This document shows, one piece after another, positions 1 through 14,200 of a stretch of 64,000 nt of DNA (position 1 is its first letter; each line of letters opens with the position of its first letter). Source of the stretch: Hyalella azteca (taxonomy: Eukaryota; Arthropoda; Malacostraca; Amphipoda; Hyalellidae); NCBI RefSeq assembly GCF_000764305.2, contig NW_025935716.1, positions 124,001 through 188,000 of the forward strand, read 5' to 3'. The notes under the pieces were generated by a model, which had not been told where the DNA came from, searched no databases, and saw only the letters and a list, made by a program, of their open reading frames with translations. A program made the translations under genes and the position numbers.

Positions 1-1669
1 CCGTCCTCTTGCCACGTGCGGTGCCCGTCTGAGGCATGGGACGGTCGTGGTCGGTAATATGCAATGTGGGACGGTTGTGGTCGGTAATATGCAGTGTGGA
101 AATGTCATTGTTGAAACGAATTTTTTTAATTACTGAATTATTTGCCCCAAAATTGTAATAGTTGGAAGGATGCAATTATAGAAATAATTGTTACTCAGTG
201 CTAAAAATTACACGAAGAAAATTACAAATTACATTTGGTGACACGATCATTAATTGTGAGCAAGATTGAAAATTTCATTCAAGTAGATTTTGAAACGCTT
301 AACAACTTTGTTGATTGTTGGAGTAAAATTAGAAGATGGGGAGCATGTGGGTAAAAAAATTTCGTTGATTCAATAACTGATATTTTTAGCTTTCTTTCAT
401 ACGCACGTGTATAAGATACCAATACAAGCACATTTTGTTTGAAAATTTTTCAGAAAAATAAGAAAAATGAAAAAATGGGAAATTTTAAAACCATTTAAAG
501 TCATACAGTGCTATTATTATTTCCTTAAAATAATAATTTTGTGTACAATGTTAATATCAATGGACTTTTTAAAGCTGGTTTTTAATTTTTTTAGCAGGGC
601 CCCACAAAAATTCCATATCCCAAAAAAATCCCACAAAAATCCCTACGATATTCTCATCATATTAAAAAAATAAATGACTGAATAGAAAAGGCTTCTAACG
701 TCAATATATATTATCACAACCAAATTAAATGATATGGCACTCAAGGTTATAGCGCCTGAATGAAAGGAGTTACTAACTTTATTTCCTTAATTACTATTAG
801 CAATAACCAGAAAATATATTAAAATAGCGGAAAAAAATTAACAAAGAAGTAAACGTTGGACAAATCGGATTTTTTAAAATGTACTGTAGCTCTGACATTT
901 CCATCGCATATTAATCGTACCGAGAGTAACTTAGGCGAGCACATGACTCATTTTTTGTATGGTTAATCATAACCATAATCTACAAACATGTAATTTTGTA
1001 CGTAATATTCGTAAGGGTCATCAGAAATACACATTTTTTTCCACGCACATACATGCGGTTTGGTGCATTAGAAGCGCGCTATGAGAGCTCTATAATGATA
1101 TCACAAAAACGAAAAATACTTTTTTTGTTGACGCAGACTGTGCCAAACTCTAAAAAAACTATTGTGGAAATTCAGAGTATACAGGTGCACCATTGAATAA
1201 TAATTCGTAAACATTACCATAAAATATGATTAACCTTAAACATTCGGATGACTGATTTGACCAATCCGATTATAACCAAAATTAGAAATCAATTCGAAAT
1301 ACTAAAATAGCCCCGGGTCTTAGTTGAAAACATAGGCTCGCGAATGACACTCAATCAGAAGGAACAAAAGAAATTTTCTCAAGGTTAAATTATCAGGATC
1401 GAAAATACGTGATAAATATTTAAACAGTTTCAAATAAACATACAAAGCATCAATATACTCGGCATCAATTATTTAGATCATCACTTCTTAACTGTGTCAC
1501 CGACTGGTAAAATATCGAAGAAATATTACCCCATGGCGGTCGGTCAACGAAGATAATTACTCGAGGACTGCAAGTCACGGCCGCACAATCGAGACAAATC
1601 GAGACTTGGAAATTAAATCAGAACTTGACTTCTCCGCTTCACCGATTCTCGAAGGCAATTTATCGGGCA
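1..1669. other. intron downstream of exon 40, no gene seen
   Basis: AT-rich. Apart from the short repeat at 48-103 I see no exon, RNA gene or element. Small open frames here have no start context, repeats or family features. Confidence 0.7.
48..103. repeat. two short tandem copies
   Basis: Two copies of a ~28-bp unit starting GGGACGGT(C/T)GTGGTCGG. Lies in the intron downstream of exon 40. Confidence 0.7.
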
Positions 1670-2104
1670 CCATTTCCATTGAACTTGCAAACTCTGTTGC
1701 ATGAAATTCATTCCACAAGAAACTCACCAATAGAAATAGAAGGAAAACTTTTGTCGCCATACTTTCCATTTCAGTAACAATTAACGCTACTAATTTCTCG
1801 ACCACCAACCGTCTTCCACCAGCGGACTTTGTTGCATGAAATTCATTTCTTGAGAAACTCATCAATAGAAATAGAAGGAAAATTTTTGTTGATTTACTTT
1901 CCATTTCATTAACAATTAACGGGAGTAATTTCTCGACCACCAACCGTCTTCCAGCAGCGGAACTTTGTTGCGTGAAATTCATTTCTCAAGAAACTCACCA
2001 CTATAAATAGAAGGAAAACTTTTCGTCACCTTACTTTCCATTTAATTACCACTTAACGAGAGTAATTTCTAAACCACCAACCGTCTTCCACGAGCGGAAC
2101 TCCG
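1670..2104. repeat. minisatellite carrying the 3' end of exon 40, ~136 bp x 3
   Basis: Three copies of a ~136-bp unit. The motif ACCACCAACCGTCTTCCA, which is the donor and last codons of exon 40 on the minus strand, recurs at about 1,801, 1,936 and 2,074. The spacer also repeats (AGAAACTCACCA, AATAGAAGGAAAA). The right-most copy is the true exon end. Confidence 0.88.
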
Positions 2105-2260
2105 TCCTTGCACCAGCGCACGTCAGGCGCAGGCACAGCGATGACCTGGCACGTGAGGCGCACAGGGAAGCCGACCTGCACGCGACGGTCGCGCAGACGC
2201 AGCGCGAACTGCGGCGCCAGACACGGCACGGCATCCATGCGCGACAGCGCCGTCAGGTGC
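2082..2260 (-). CDS. exon 40 (last in window): first half of Ig domain 14
   Basis: Acceptor TCTATCACAG, donor GACG|GTTGGT; phase 2 to 1. Encodes HLTALSRMDAVPCLAPQFAL, RLRDRRVQVGFPVRLTCQVI and APDVRWCKDGVPLVED. The next exon lies left of the window. The exon tail and donor are copied twice more downstream, but read-through stops after ten codons. Confidence 0.9.
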
Positions 2261-5200
2261 CTGTGATAGACGCCATTTGCAGGAGGCTTAAGTAGTGTCA
2301 GTTTAAACACATCAAAAAGATTAGTGGTGTTGGTTGGTGTCGGTTTCAACGCATCAAAGAGATAAGTGATGTCGGTTTCAACGCATCAAAAAAATCAGTA
2401 GTGTCGGTTTCAACGCGTCAAAAGGATCAGTAGTGTCGGTTTCAACGCATCAAAAGGATCAGTAGTGTCGGTTTCAACGCATCAAAAAGATTAGTAGTGT
2501 CGGTTTCGACGATTAAAAAATTCTGAAATGTGACGATGGGTGGCGGCGAGGGCGCGAGTTAGAAGAAATGACGTCATCGGATGATGAATAAGAATACCAT
2601 ATTCTATATCCATGACTAACAGGAGCAAAGCTTTGATGAAAGAATATAACAGACGAGGTAAGTCGATGCGAATTAAATGATAATAGACAAGCTAACTTGG
2701 AGCCTACAAAATAATGATTCACAAGGGTATCTCATAAAGGAGAGAACATGAGTAAAGATGAAATTAAAAAGCTGGAAAAATTAGCTACAATCAGAATTCT
2801 TCAGGATTTCTGCCCGCGGGACCTACCATGCATCCGAGGCTGACAATAAATTTACAATATTGTGAGGGCGCAAAATATATTTCCTTAATCGAGATATTAA
2901 GGTTAAATTACGCAAAATTCTGGATAAATGGGTGGAAATGAACCGAAACGATCGCTGTTTAACATAAATAGGGTTTGAAACTACTGGTAATGTACGGACG
3001 TTCAAACAAAACAGCATACGTTTATCGATGCTCCTTTTCCGCAGCTAATAAATGGGCCAAAAAATGGAAAAGCAAATTTTTTGGCTTTTTAGATCCTGAC
3101 GATCCCCCTTAAGCTATAATAGCCAGTATAGGATGATGGTTCAGATTGGGGGTACCTTCAAATAAAGATTTTTGAAATTTTTATCCCAAGTCCTGCCTGA
3201 GGAAGTGCGGCGCTTTACAACTATAAGCACAGCTAAAAGTTAACCCGCTTCACATTGACAGTGCGAAACGGAAAGATCGTCAGATAATGATACAAACCAT
3301 TAGAAAAGCTACAAAATTTCGGCCACGATAAAAGAATGACACTGACCTGTTGATCTTCTCGTGGGCCTCCAGCACGGAACAGTCGCTGGTGGACAGCAGC
3401 CTCGTGTAGGAGGTCACTCGCCCGCCAGGGTTCACTGCCTCCATCTCGTACTTGCCTTCATCTTCCCAGTGCAGGTCGTCGATACGCAGGCTAACCTGTA
3501 GGTGAAAAATACTTGCATCAACTTTTATTACTTGAAACTGTTTTTCTTTACGCTAGCTGAGTTATTTTACGAACCTGAAAAAATAACTTATAAGTAAATA
3601 ATATTGGAAGAGGCTATCTACGAGTAAATTGACATTAAATTACTCGATATGCAAAAAAATGAGCGAAAAATAGAGTAAACAACTATTGCCTGGCAGTAAT
3701 CAATTCTTGGATGGCTCAATTTACAAGGTTTAAAAGTTATACTCCATTATTTCCTAGTCAGAGATACTTTTCAGTAAGGTTTAATAAATTTACAGACATT
3801 AAATTTACCAGTAAACGCTGAGAAACTTTATGCTTCCTCATCAGTCAGATTAAGCTAAAAAAAATTTTTTTCATCTATAAACTTGATTGGAATTATGAAT
3901 TCACGATCATAAAATTTACCAATAAAGATTAAAGTCTCTTACTTTAAATCGGCTACAAAAATGCATGAATGGGTTCAGTATATACTATGCGGGGTACGAG
4001 GCAAAATATCGGCATAAGAAGAAAACAATACATGCATAAGAATTATGAAGTGAGAATAATTCTTAACGTATCTTTAATTCATGTCAGAGTATTTGAGTAT
4101 CACGTAATGACTAAAAAATCATAAATATCTGGCACAGTAAATAATAGAGTAGCCGTTGATAAACTTACCTTGTGAACGTAGCCGAATACGTTGTGTATCT
4201 GTTTGAGAAGTGGACGGCGGTTAAAAGTGAAAAAAAAGCTCAGTCTAGTTCATCGATTCATTTACAAACATTGACCGATCTACGAATAAAAACACATCTC
4301 ATATAATTACATGCAATTCCACAAAAATCTATTGCTGCTACTATTACAACAAATCGACATTCTAGTGAATATTTACAACAAACTGACTAAATATTCTACA
4401 TTCTAGAATGGCTATTGAAAGGAAAACCTGGTGAGCAGAGTTCGAGTCGACAATAACGACACTACATCACAGGTTTAGTTAAAACAATCATCTATCATAA
4501 TTCAATGTGATGTTTTTCTGATCATCGGTGCAATCGAAATTATTTTTATGCATGCAACAACTGAAATAATCAGTTTCTGAACTATAGTACTCTTTTTCAT
4601 CTATGTGGGCAATACCTGAGCAATAGATAAACATGAGTAAATGCTTGTATATCCTAGATGCAATTTAACCGACTTGTATACTGAAGTTGTTTTAGTGTAC
4701 ACACACTAACAATTAATATCCGGAATAACTTTACGCATTTCGCTTACATAAATGGTTTACGTCCACTCAAAATGTAACCGAAAATTGTAATAATAACTGA
4801 ACTTATTGGCATAGACGGTGAAGTTTAGATTAACCTTTGTACCCACAATGTTTTATTTCATACTCTCTTATTAATATTCGACAAGCAATGCGCAGAATTC
4901 CTTATCGTACGCAACATCACAAAACCGCAAAGGCTGTCAAGTTTTACAGTGTCAATGGTCGCCTCGTGACACTTGCCAACGATTGAAATTAGATTCCAAA
5001 TTCAACACGAAATTTCAAAGTGCATGTTTTTTTCATTTCTATAAATTTATTACTCTGTATATCCTCTAAATAGGTTTGGCAACCTTTCGGTATCGTATTA
5101 TTGTAACGTATATAGATGGATTGGGCACAGAGCAGGTAGATCTCTCCACAGTATCGATCACCAACACGAAGACTCTGAATTCAGAGTTCTAGCGCTCAAA

Positions 5201-8200
5201 AACAAATGAAAATTATTAATGATTAATGATTAAGGGCAGATTAATGAAGTTAGGCATTTTTAATGTAAGGGATATGATGAATCAACTAATGACAATTTCA
5301 TGGGGAGTCGGGGGTCAAAAATAAAAACTAAAATCCGTAGACTACAAATCATTGTTTAAGAAAACTTTTAAGGGGTTCTGAATTATTTTTGAGGGAGGGC
5401 GGAAGACAGTAAAGCCTTGTGTCATGTGTAACGTTATATCATGCATTTAATCTGTGAAATATAGAAAATATTGGTGGTTTAGCATGAATTGTCTCATCTA
5501 TTCGATCTTTCATTTATTTTTTCTCTTTAACTTCCTCACTACATGTAAGTTTTCACTGCAGAGCTTCATTCCACTTCAAGGTTCTCAAGCGCCTAGTCGC
5601 TCTGAATCGTAAATCTTGTGGACCTGACAACTTCCATTCCTGATTACTCAAAATGTTAGCAAACGTCCTATCCGGCCCTTTGACTGTATTTTTCAAAAAA
5701 GGAAAAAAAATTGAACGAAGGGAGCTTGCCGGCTCACTGGAAAGAAGCTAAACTGACACCAATGTTCAAAGAAATGTCAAGAGAAGCCAACTCATTTTCT
5801 ACCTAAGGAGTTGACATTTTCTTAGCATATTGAAGCTCAAGTTAATAAATGCAATAAACGACTTGGACTGATCACACGCTCTTTCGAGTACATAGATGCA
5901 GAAGCGATAAAGCTGTTGTTTGTCGCTGTCGTGAGTCCGAACCTAGAGTTTGAAAGCGACGTGTGGTCACCGAAACTTGAAAAGGATAAAAATTTAGTCG
6001 AGAATTTTCAAAGACGTGCAGCAAGGATAAGTTCGGGATTAATGGACAAGTCTACTGATGAAATATCAAAGATTATGAAGCTTCGAAGTCAATGTTATCG
6101 ACGTCTGCGCGGCGAACTCATCGAAGTATTCAAGTATACTCATGGTTTATACAAGGTCCCAGAAGGATTCCTAGAATTTAAAACATGAACCAACGCCAGG
6201 GGCCACGGCTATAAGCTAAAAACAACTGCGGTGCAACACATCCATGCGACAATATTTCTTCTCGCTTTGAGTCACCGACATGTTGAACAGCCTCCCTGAT
6301 GATTTGAAGCTCGGAGTATGACCACGTTCAAGAACAGACACGACAAAGTTATGCAGGAGCAAATTTTCAGTCTTTAAATGCCTCTCACTTTACGGACTTG
6401 GTATTAAGTCCAGTAGCTAGCTCAAACCAACGTCAGTTTTAAAAATATGTGGTGGAAAGGCCGGTTTATAGATCTTCAGTGAATCAATTCACGAAAAGTA
6501 CGAGAATCGACAACAGGCCATGGGCCCATTTCTTCAGCGCCGACACTTCTATTCTATTCTAAGGTCCACTCATAATTATGACCTCAGTATCAATTTGGAA
6601 ATGCCACCCTTTTCCGTTCAGCAGAGAAAGACCGTTTGCATTTGTAATAGGTAGTTCAGCATCAAACAGGTATAATTAATCACAACACTTTTAAACGAAG
6701 ACTTGTTTGTGAAGATTACCTCAAGTTACGAAATCTACAAATTATCAAAAATATGCATATTTAGTCTACACGGTTATTTCGGTTCACGCTATGCATTGAT
6801 TTTATTCAGAGCGAACTCGGTACGCGCAAATTTGGAAACAATTCGAAGAGGTCCAACGTCGACAGAGACGAACAAAGTTGTGAACGTGCAAATTATTGAC
6901 AGTTATTTCCATGAATTAATTAGTTTGATATATTCTGAAACTGGCACAATCATGAAACATTTTCGCAGAAATATGTGCACATCTTTACTTTACAATTGTT
7001 CAAGCTTTGCTATTAATTATTATCAAAGACGCAATAAATTAAGTTACAACGGTTACGCCCACTCCGATTTGAACACGCAATACGAGAGACTCCTAATCTT
7101 ATAAAGCCAAACATCCATTTACATGAACCTCTAGTAATTATCATGAAAAGGCACATAGACTCACTGACAGACAAACAAGATGATAAAAAACTCGCTAGCC
7201 TGATAATAAATCTACACATACAAGGCAAGTGCACCAACACAACAACTAACGCTTAATAAGCAACAAAAAACATTTAAGCAAAAGACCGATTAACTATTCA
7301 TATGTAGCGATAAATTTCTCGTGCTGAGAGGTACTCGTTTACTTGCTCAAATCTACGTATTACTACAGCAAGCTCGAATTTATGAAGGCAAAAAACAAAG
7401 AAAGCTTAAGCTCGTCCTACGAAAAAATATAAAAAGGTCTGTTATACTTACGGTGCCTGCCGAGAACTGAGTGCTGAAGCGAGGGTAGCGCTGAGGGTCG
7501 AGAACAGAGCCATCTTTATACCACCGCACCTCTGGGAGAGGATCGCCCGTCACCTGTCAACGCATCAAAGCTTGTCTTCAACTTCAAAAGAGATGAATTA
7601 GCACATCCTTAAACATTGATTAATTGTAATGCCTAAGCAATTAATGAACGTCGCAAGATTTCTCCTTAAAAAATCTAACTCAGTACTCACTGCAGTGAGT
7701 GAGAGAGCGCATTTTCTCGTCGACTAAAACATGAAATCACGGACAGACGGACGGACAGACAGACGGTTATGACGAGCACAGTAGGGCATTTTTTCCATAA
7801 ATGAGAAAATGCACTAAAACCGGAAAGTCTGACGATTGATATATAAACTTGCATTGATATAAACTTGCACTTTAAATATGACACTTAAAAGTCACTTTGA
7901 ACATTATAATGGATCAGACCCACAGGTTGAAAGTATCAGCGCCGGCAGAAAATCTGCCACGTGATCAGCAATTATTTCACTAATTATGTTTTTCAGTTGA
8001 TTATTAAAGTAAAGTAATTAAAAAAATTATTATCCAGACCATGAGGATCAATAGTGCGCACCTGGGCGTCAAAGGAGATGGACCCGCCGGGCATGCAGCG
8101 CACTTGTCGGGGCAGCGTGCGGGGTATGATGGGCTGCTCTATGGTCCTCCCCACCCTCACGGGGCGCGGGGTCATCTCCACCTCCCCCCACCCGTACTTG

Positions 8201-11200
8201 TTACGGGGAGTCACGCGGAACAGGTACTCGCGCTCCGGCTTCAGGTGGTACGCGTCGAACGAGCAGATCGGTGACACCGCCAGCTGTGGTGGCATGGAAT
8301 ATCCATCAGAAAATTGTAATGTAATTTTGCTGTATCAATTTACATTTTACAGACATATAATATTGCGAGTTTAACAGTATAATTAATTTACAGCCAAGTC
8401 ATCAACAAAGTTAACGAGAATTAATGAGATAATTGGCTGAAGTGTTAGGCACAAGTAGATGACTGACTGAAGTGTTGGGAACAAGTGGATGATTGACTTA
8501 AGTGTTAGGAGCAAGTAGATGAATGACGAAGTATTGGGAAAAAGCAGATGATTCACTGAAGTGTTGGTAGCAAGTAAATGATTCACTGGACTGTTGGAAC
8601 AAGACTCAACAAGTATATGATTCAGTGAAGTGTTGGAAACAAGTAGATGAATCACTGCAGTGCTGGGAACAAGTAGATGATTGACTGAAGTGTTGGGAAC
8701 AAGCAGATGATTCACTGAAGTATTAAGAGCAAGTAGATGAATGACAAAGTGTTGGGAACAAATACATGATTCACTGGAGTGTTGGAAACAAGCTGATGAT
8801 TGATGATTCACTGAAGTATTAGGAACAAGTATATTATTGACTGAAGTGTTGGAAATAACTACTTCACACCTAAAGTTTGGATATAGTGTACATCACCTCC
8901 TGCCACCGCGCCTCCTCGCCCAGTATCCAAGCTTCTATCTTGTAGGCGGTGACGGGGCAGCTGCCCACGTGCTCAGGCTTGCCCCACTTCAGAGATACCC
9001 ACGACTTGCCCACGTCCACGGCTCGGATGGTGCCCACCTTCCCGGGTACATCTGCTCAAGGTAATGTAATGTAATATGTAATAACATAATAATGTAATGT
9101 AATAACAAACACGGTAACGAACATGGTAACGAACACGGTAACGAACTCAATGTAATAACGAACACGGTCAATCACTACTGCGTATGGTGTGTATTAATTC
9201 CTATAGTGTTGTAATTTCTGCTAAATTATTTTAAATATAGTTAGATAAATGTCAATTGAATGCATTTAGTCCAATAACATAAACGAATTTTAAACCTCTG
9301 CCATAAATCCTCCTCCTAAAGTATAATATTATTTATAAATAAAGTAAATAAAATGAATAAATACAAATAAAGTAAATAAAATAAATATATACAAATAAAG
9401 TAAATAAAATAAATAAATATAAATAAAGTAAATAAAATAAATAGATACAAATAAAGTAAATAAAATAATTAAATAAAATTAAGTAAATAAGAGTTCCGCG
9501 CCGCCGCCCGCACCTCTGATGAAGCGGCCAGACATGCGCCGCTGGTCCTCGTCGTGCGACACCGACGGGAAGCGCTCGGTCCCCCTGGGGGAGTAGGACC
9601 GAGAGCGGCTGTTGTCCTTCACCTGAGATGAACATTTAATAGATGTTTTTATTAGCAGGATATAAGTAATCAGTTGTTTTAATATGAAGAAAGTAAGAGA
9701 TGAACATTTAAAGGATGTTTTTATTCCCAGGATATAATTAATCACTTGCTTATAATTAATCAATTGTTTTAATATGAAGAAAGTAAGAGATGAACATTTA
9801 AAGGATGTTTTTATTCGCAGGATATAAGTAATCAGTTGCTTAAAATTAATCAGTTGTTTTAATATGAAAAAAGTAATTGATCAGATGTTTTTGCACGCCT
9901 AAACCCTGAGATTGGTATATGCATCAATTACTAGAGACCATGTTTTGGGTATAAGCATCAAGTTCTTATGTCCATTAACTGTCTGACTAACAATTTAATT
10001 AATGAAGTGAACTGAAAACAAACTATTCTTTATAGATACAAATTTCAAAGGGTAATAAAATTTTTGTTCCATTGATCCCGTCGTACATTTATATAAAATT
10101 TGGAATTATTTTTTAACTAACCGATATCATTTGCAATTTTTAAACAAAAATAGATTGGCAATGCTTGCAGGTAAATTTAAAATCATCGTCCTCGCAAAAC
10201 CTAAACCTGCAGATTCTGTTCACGTCAAACAAATTTTTATTGGTACTTTTATATGAAATGTTCGATGTCTCTGCGCCCACCTTAACACTGCAGTATGAGC
10301 GCACGGTGCCGTGTGCGTTTTTGGCCTCAATTGTGTACGTTCCGGAGTCGGTGAACTGCACACCTCGCAACGTCCATGTGTGCGTGTTCCCTTGCACTGT
10401 TTTATGCGACGTGAAGCGGTTCGAGACATCTTGCATACCCTTCAGCCAGGTCACTGCGGTGTATTAAGAACAATATGAAAAGTTTTGGTCAACTAATTCA
10501 TCTATTTCAAGCCATACACAATAATCAGGGTTGCAAGCATAATTTTATTTAATTTAATTGAAAATCAAGATCATATCAGGATATGAAACAAAAGCTATGG
10601 TCAAACTTTGTGGTCAAAGTAGCTCCGCTACTCTGACCACTATCTAAGAATGTACATCCAATCACCCTAGAGAAAAAAGAGTCATGGGTGAGTAAAATCA
10701 TATATCTTCCTATAGACAAACTCCGTCTAACTACTTAAAATATAATTGACCTTCATAGGAAACTATATACCAGTTGGCCTGCTCATTATATTTTACAATG
10801 TAGTTATTTAGCTTATAGAATAAGGTTCAATTTGAGGAGCTCAAGCCTCTCGGTCCGGACTCTCGGTCTGGCTTCAACGATAGCGAGCTGAACGATGAGC
10901 GTTCCAACGGAGACCCATCACCCTCACCTCTTGGTGTGGGCTCCCCCATCACGGTGCAGCTGAGGGTTAACACCTCGTCCCCCATCACCGTCACCTCTTG
11001 GCGTAGGCTCCCCCATCACGGTACAGCAGAGGGTAAGCTCATCACCCATCACCCTCACCTCTTGGTGTGGGCTCCCCCATCACGGTACAGCTGAGGGTGA
11101 ACACCTCATCACCCATCACCCTCACCTTGTGGTGTGGGCTCCCCCATCACGGTACAGTTGAGAGTAAGCTCATCACCCATCACCCTCACCTCTTGGCGTA

Positions 11201-14200
11201 GGCTCGCCCATCACGGTACAGCTGAGGGTGAACACCTCATCACCCATCACCCTCACCTCTTGGCGTGGGCTCCCCCACCACGGTACAGCTGAGGGTAAGC
11301 TCATCACCCATCACCCTCACCTCTTGGCGTGGGCTCCCCCATCACGGTACAGCTGAGGGTAAGCTCATCACCCATCACCCTCACCTCTTGGTGTGGGCTC
11401 CCCCATCACGGTACAGCTGAGGGTTAGCTCCTCGTCCCTGAAGGCGGTTATCATGCTCTCGGGACGCTCCGTGAAGGACGGCGCCCGCATCTCTGTCTCG
11501 CCGCTCTTGTCGCTGCCTCCGCGCCGCGGCCTCGCGGTACCGAAGGAGACCGTGCTAAGCGTGTAGGCGTTGCCGTACCTGAAAGGACCACTTGAATAGC
11601 TTAGCTCCTACAAATTGAAAAATGAGTAAATCGCTCGTTAAATACTGGGCAGATAAGGAGCGAACTAAATACTTTCGATTTTTTTTTTCAGAGAAAAAAT
11701 AAGATCTATTCATTTTTTCATCTTAGGTTCAAGAAGTATAGCTTATTTTGTTCGCGAAAACTATCCATGCAGTGAAACATATCTATGAAGCCAACGAAAA
11801 AAATGAATTCGTTGCACATAAATCACAACCGTTCATGAACAAATTGAAATTGAATATTGTTCTTGCAATAAATGGCAACGATTTTGAAACAGTCAGTTAC
11901 GATAGACGCACGGGTTCTGTATCCTGCAGGAGTATGTGCCAAGATCCTTCTCCTTGACCTGGAAGACGGTGAGGGTGTGAGAGGAGCCCACCGAGGACAC
12001 GCGCATCTTGCCGGAAGGAGCGAGTGATCGTCCGTTGAAGAGCCACAGGATGTCCGGTGTTGGTGTGCCTGTTGTCATACAATATTACTCTCTTCAACAT
12101 TAACGATTAACGCACGAAATGACCATGAAGAAAATGAACATTTTTTTGTTTTGAATTGAGAACATTGGTTTATGTCCCATCAAGGAACATACGAGTAGAT
12201 CAGGGTTTTATGTTCATTTATTTGCGAGATCCTGTACGGGATCGGGGTGATCTGACATGAGATAGAGCATATCTGACATGAGATAGGGGAGATTTGACAT
12301 GAGATAGGGGAGATCTGACATGAGATAGGGGAGATCTGACATGAGATAGGGGAGATCTGACATGAGATGGAGGAGATCTGACATGAGATAGGGGAGATCT
12401 AACATAAGATAGGAGAGATCTGACGTGAAATAGGGAAGATCTGACATGAGATAGGAGAGATTTGACATGAGATAGGGAGATCTGACGTGAATTAGGGGAG
12501 ATTAGACATGAGATAGGGAAGATCTGACATGAGATAGGGGAGATCTGACATGAGATAAGGGATATATAACATAAGATAGGGGAGATCTGACATGAATTAG
12601 GGGAGATCTGACATGAGATAGGGGAGATCTGACATGGGATAAGGGATATCTAACATAAGATAGGGGAGATCTGACATGGGATAAGGGATATCTAACATAA
12701 CATAGGGGAGATCTGACACGTTGCGAAAACCTTGACATGGGATAAGGTTTGGGATAAGATCTGACATGGGATAAGGGATATCTAACATAAGATAGGGGAG
12801 ATCTGACATGGGATAAGTGATATCTAACATAACATAGGGGAGATCTGACACGAGATAGGAGAGATCTGACATGAGAGAGGGGAGATCTTATATGAGATAG
12901 GGAAGATCTGACATTGGATAAGGGATATCTAACATAAGATAGGGGAGATCTGACATGAGATAAGATAGATTTAATATAAAATAAGGGAGATCTGACCTGC
13001 CACGTCAACCTGCAGGGTTAGAGTGCCGTCTTCTGGCACGCGCTGGTCGCACAGCTCCGTCACGAAGCGCGGCGTCTCTGTGTTGTCCGGCACTTGTGAT
13101 TTGCGATCAACTGCAACATGAACAAAATATAAACCATGGACTAAATTTAGTAAACTAATTATGAGTAGAAAAGACGAAAAGGGTTCAGAAAGACTTAAGA
13201 AAGATGAGGTTTTGTAGGGCCTCCAATTAAGTAGTATTGTAAAAACAAAATATTATTTTCCATCGTCATCAAATACATAATTTCAACGAGCTTGGCAGAA
13301 AATTCTGATTTGATTGTTAATTCGGCTAATTATGAATACTTCGGTGATATTTTTGGCACTTCCGGGAAAATATACACATTTGCCAAATTATGGGCAACTG
13401 TAGGGTCTTTGTTAAATAAATTCCATCAGACTATGCGTCCCAATAATACAGGTAAATAAGCGTATAAAGCTAACAATTCATAATAGAGAAAATAAATAAA
13501 TGCAGGAAATTCAAAACCATATGAAAAATAAGGCGACTGACCAGGAACTCTGACATTGGCGGATATTTCATCTCTGTACACGCGGTTCTCAGCGTGGCAG
13601 GAGTATAGACCTGAGTCAGCAGCTCGAGGGTTCTTGATGATCAGAGAACCTGGAAGCAAAATAGTTCATGATTAACGCAGTTATTATTCTTTGAGAATTA
13701 AGCGCGAATATTGATGGTAATCAAATGATGAGTATGAACCTGCAGCAAAACAAAACCGCGGGTGACGTCATACGGTATGTCAGCTTTTGATAATTGGAAG
13801 TTCGAAGGTAAAGTCCAGAGAGGAACAATTTAACGTTGATTATAAATATTGGATTTACCTCGTAATAATGACTAGTTGTCAGTAGCAATGCATCTTTGTT
13901 GGATTATCAGCAGTAACAGAAATCCCAAAATCATAATAAGAAAATTTACTACAATAGTCAAGTAGTGATCTACTTCCATCACACATATATTAATCAATGA
14001 ATGATCAACACTCGCAATGAATATAACAAGGAAGTAAAAATCAAAACACAGCATAAATATAATAATCAATATTCAATACCTCCATGAATATAATGATAAA
14101 GTAATAATCAGTACCATCATGAATATAAAACTCAAGTAATAGTCAATACCCATCATGAATACATTAACAGTACGAAGAGACTCACAGATTCCTTCGTCAG

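Noticed and set aside
1575..1982. 135-codon minus-strand frame as a further exon
   Set aside because: It is the exon-tail minisatellite. Its frame is not joined in phase to exon 40 and contains repeated intron sequence.
8383..8811. 142-codon frame with repeated NTSVNHLLVP
   Set aside because: Translation of the ~37-bp minisatellite in intron 35.
10914..11384. Extra copies of the exon 32 tail as alternative exon ends
   Set aside because: Spacing of 64/67 bp changes the frame and each read-through stops after six codons, so only the right-most donor gives a continuous protein.
12214..13008. Open frames with repeated MSDLPYL or VRSPLS units
   Set aside because: Produced by the 21-bp minisatellite. 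The frame is not that of exon 30 and starts inside the intron.
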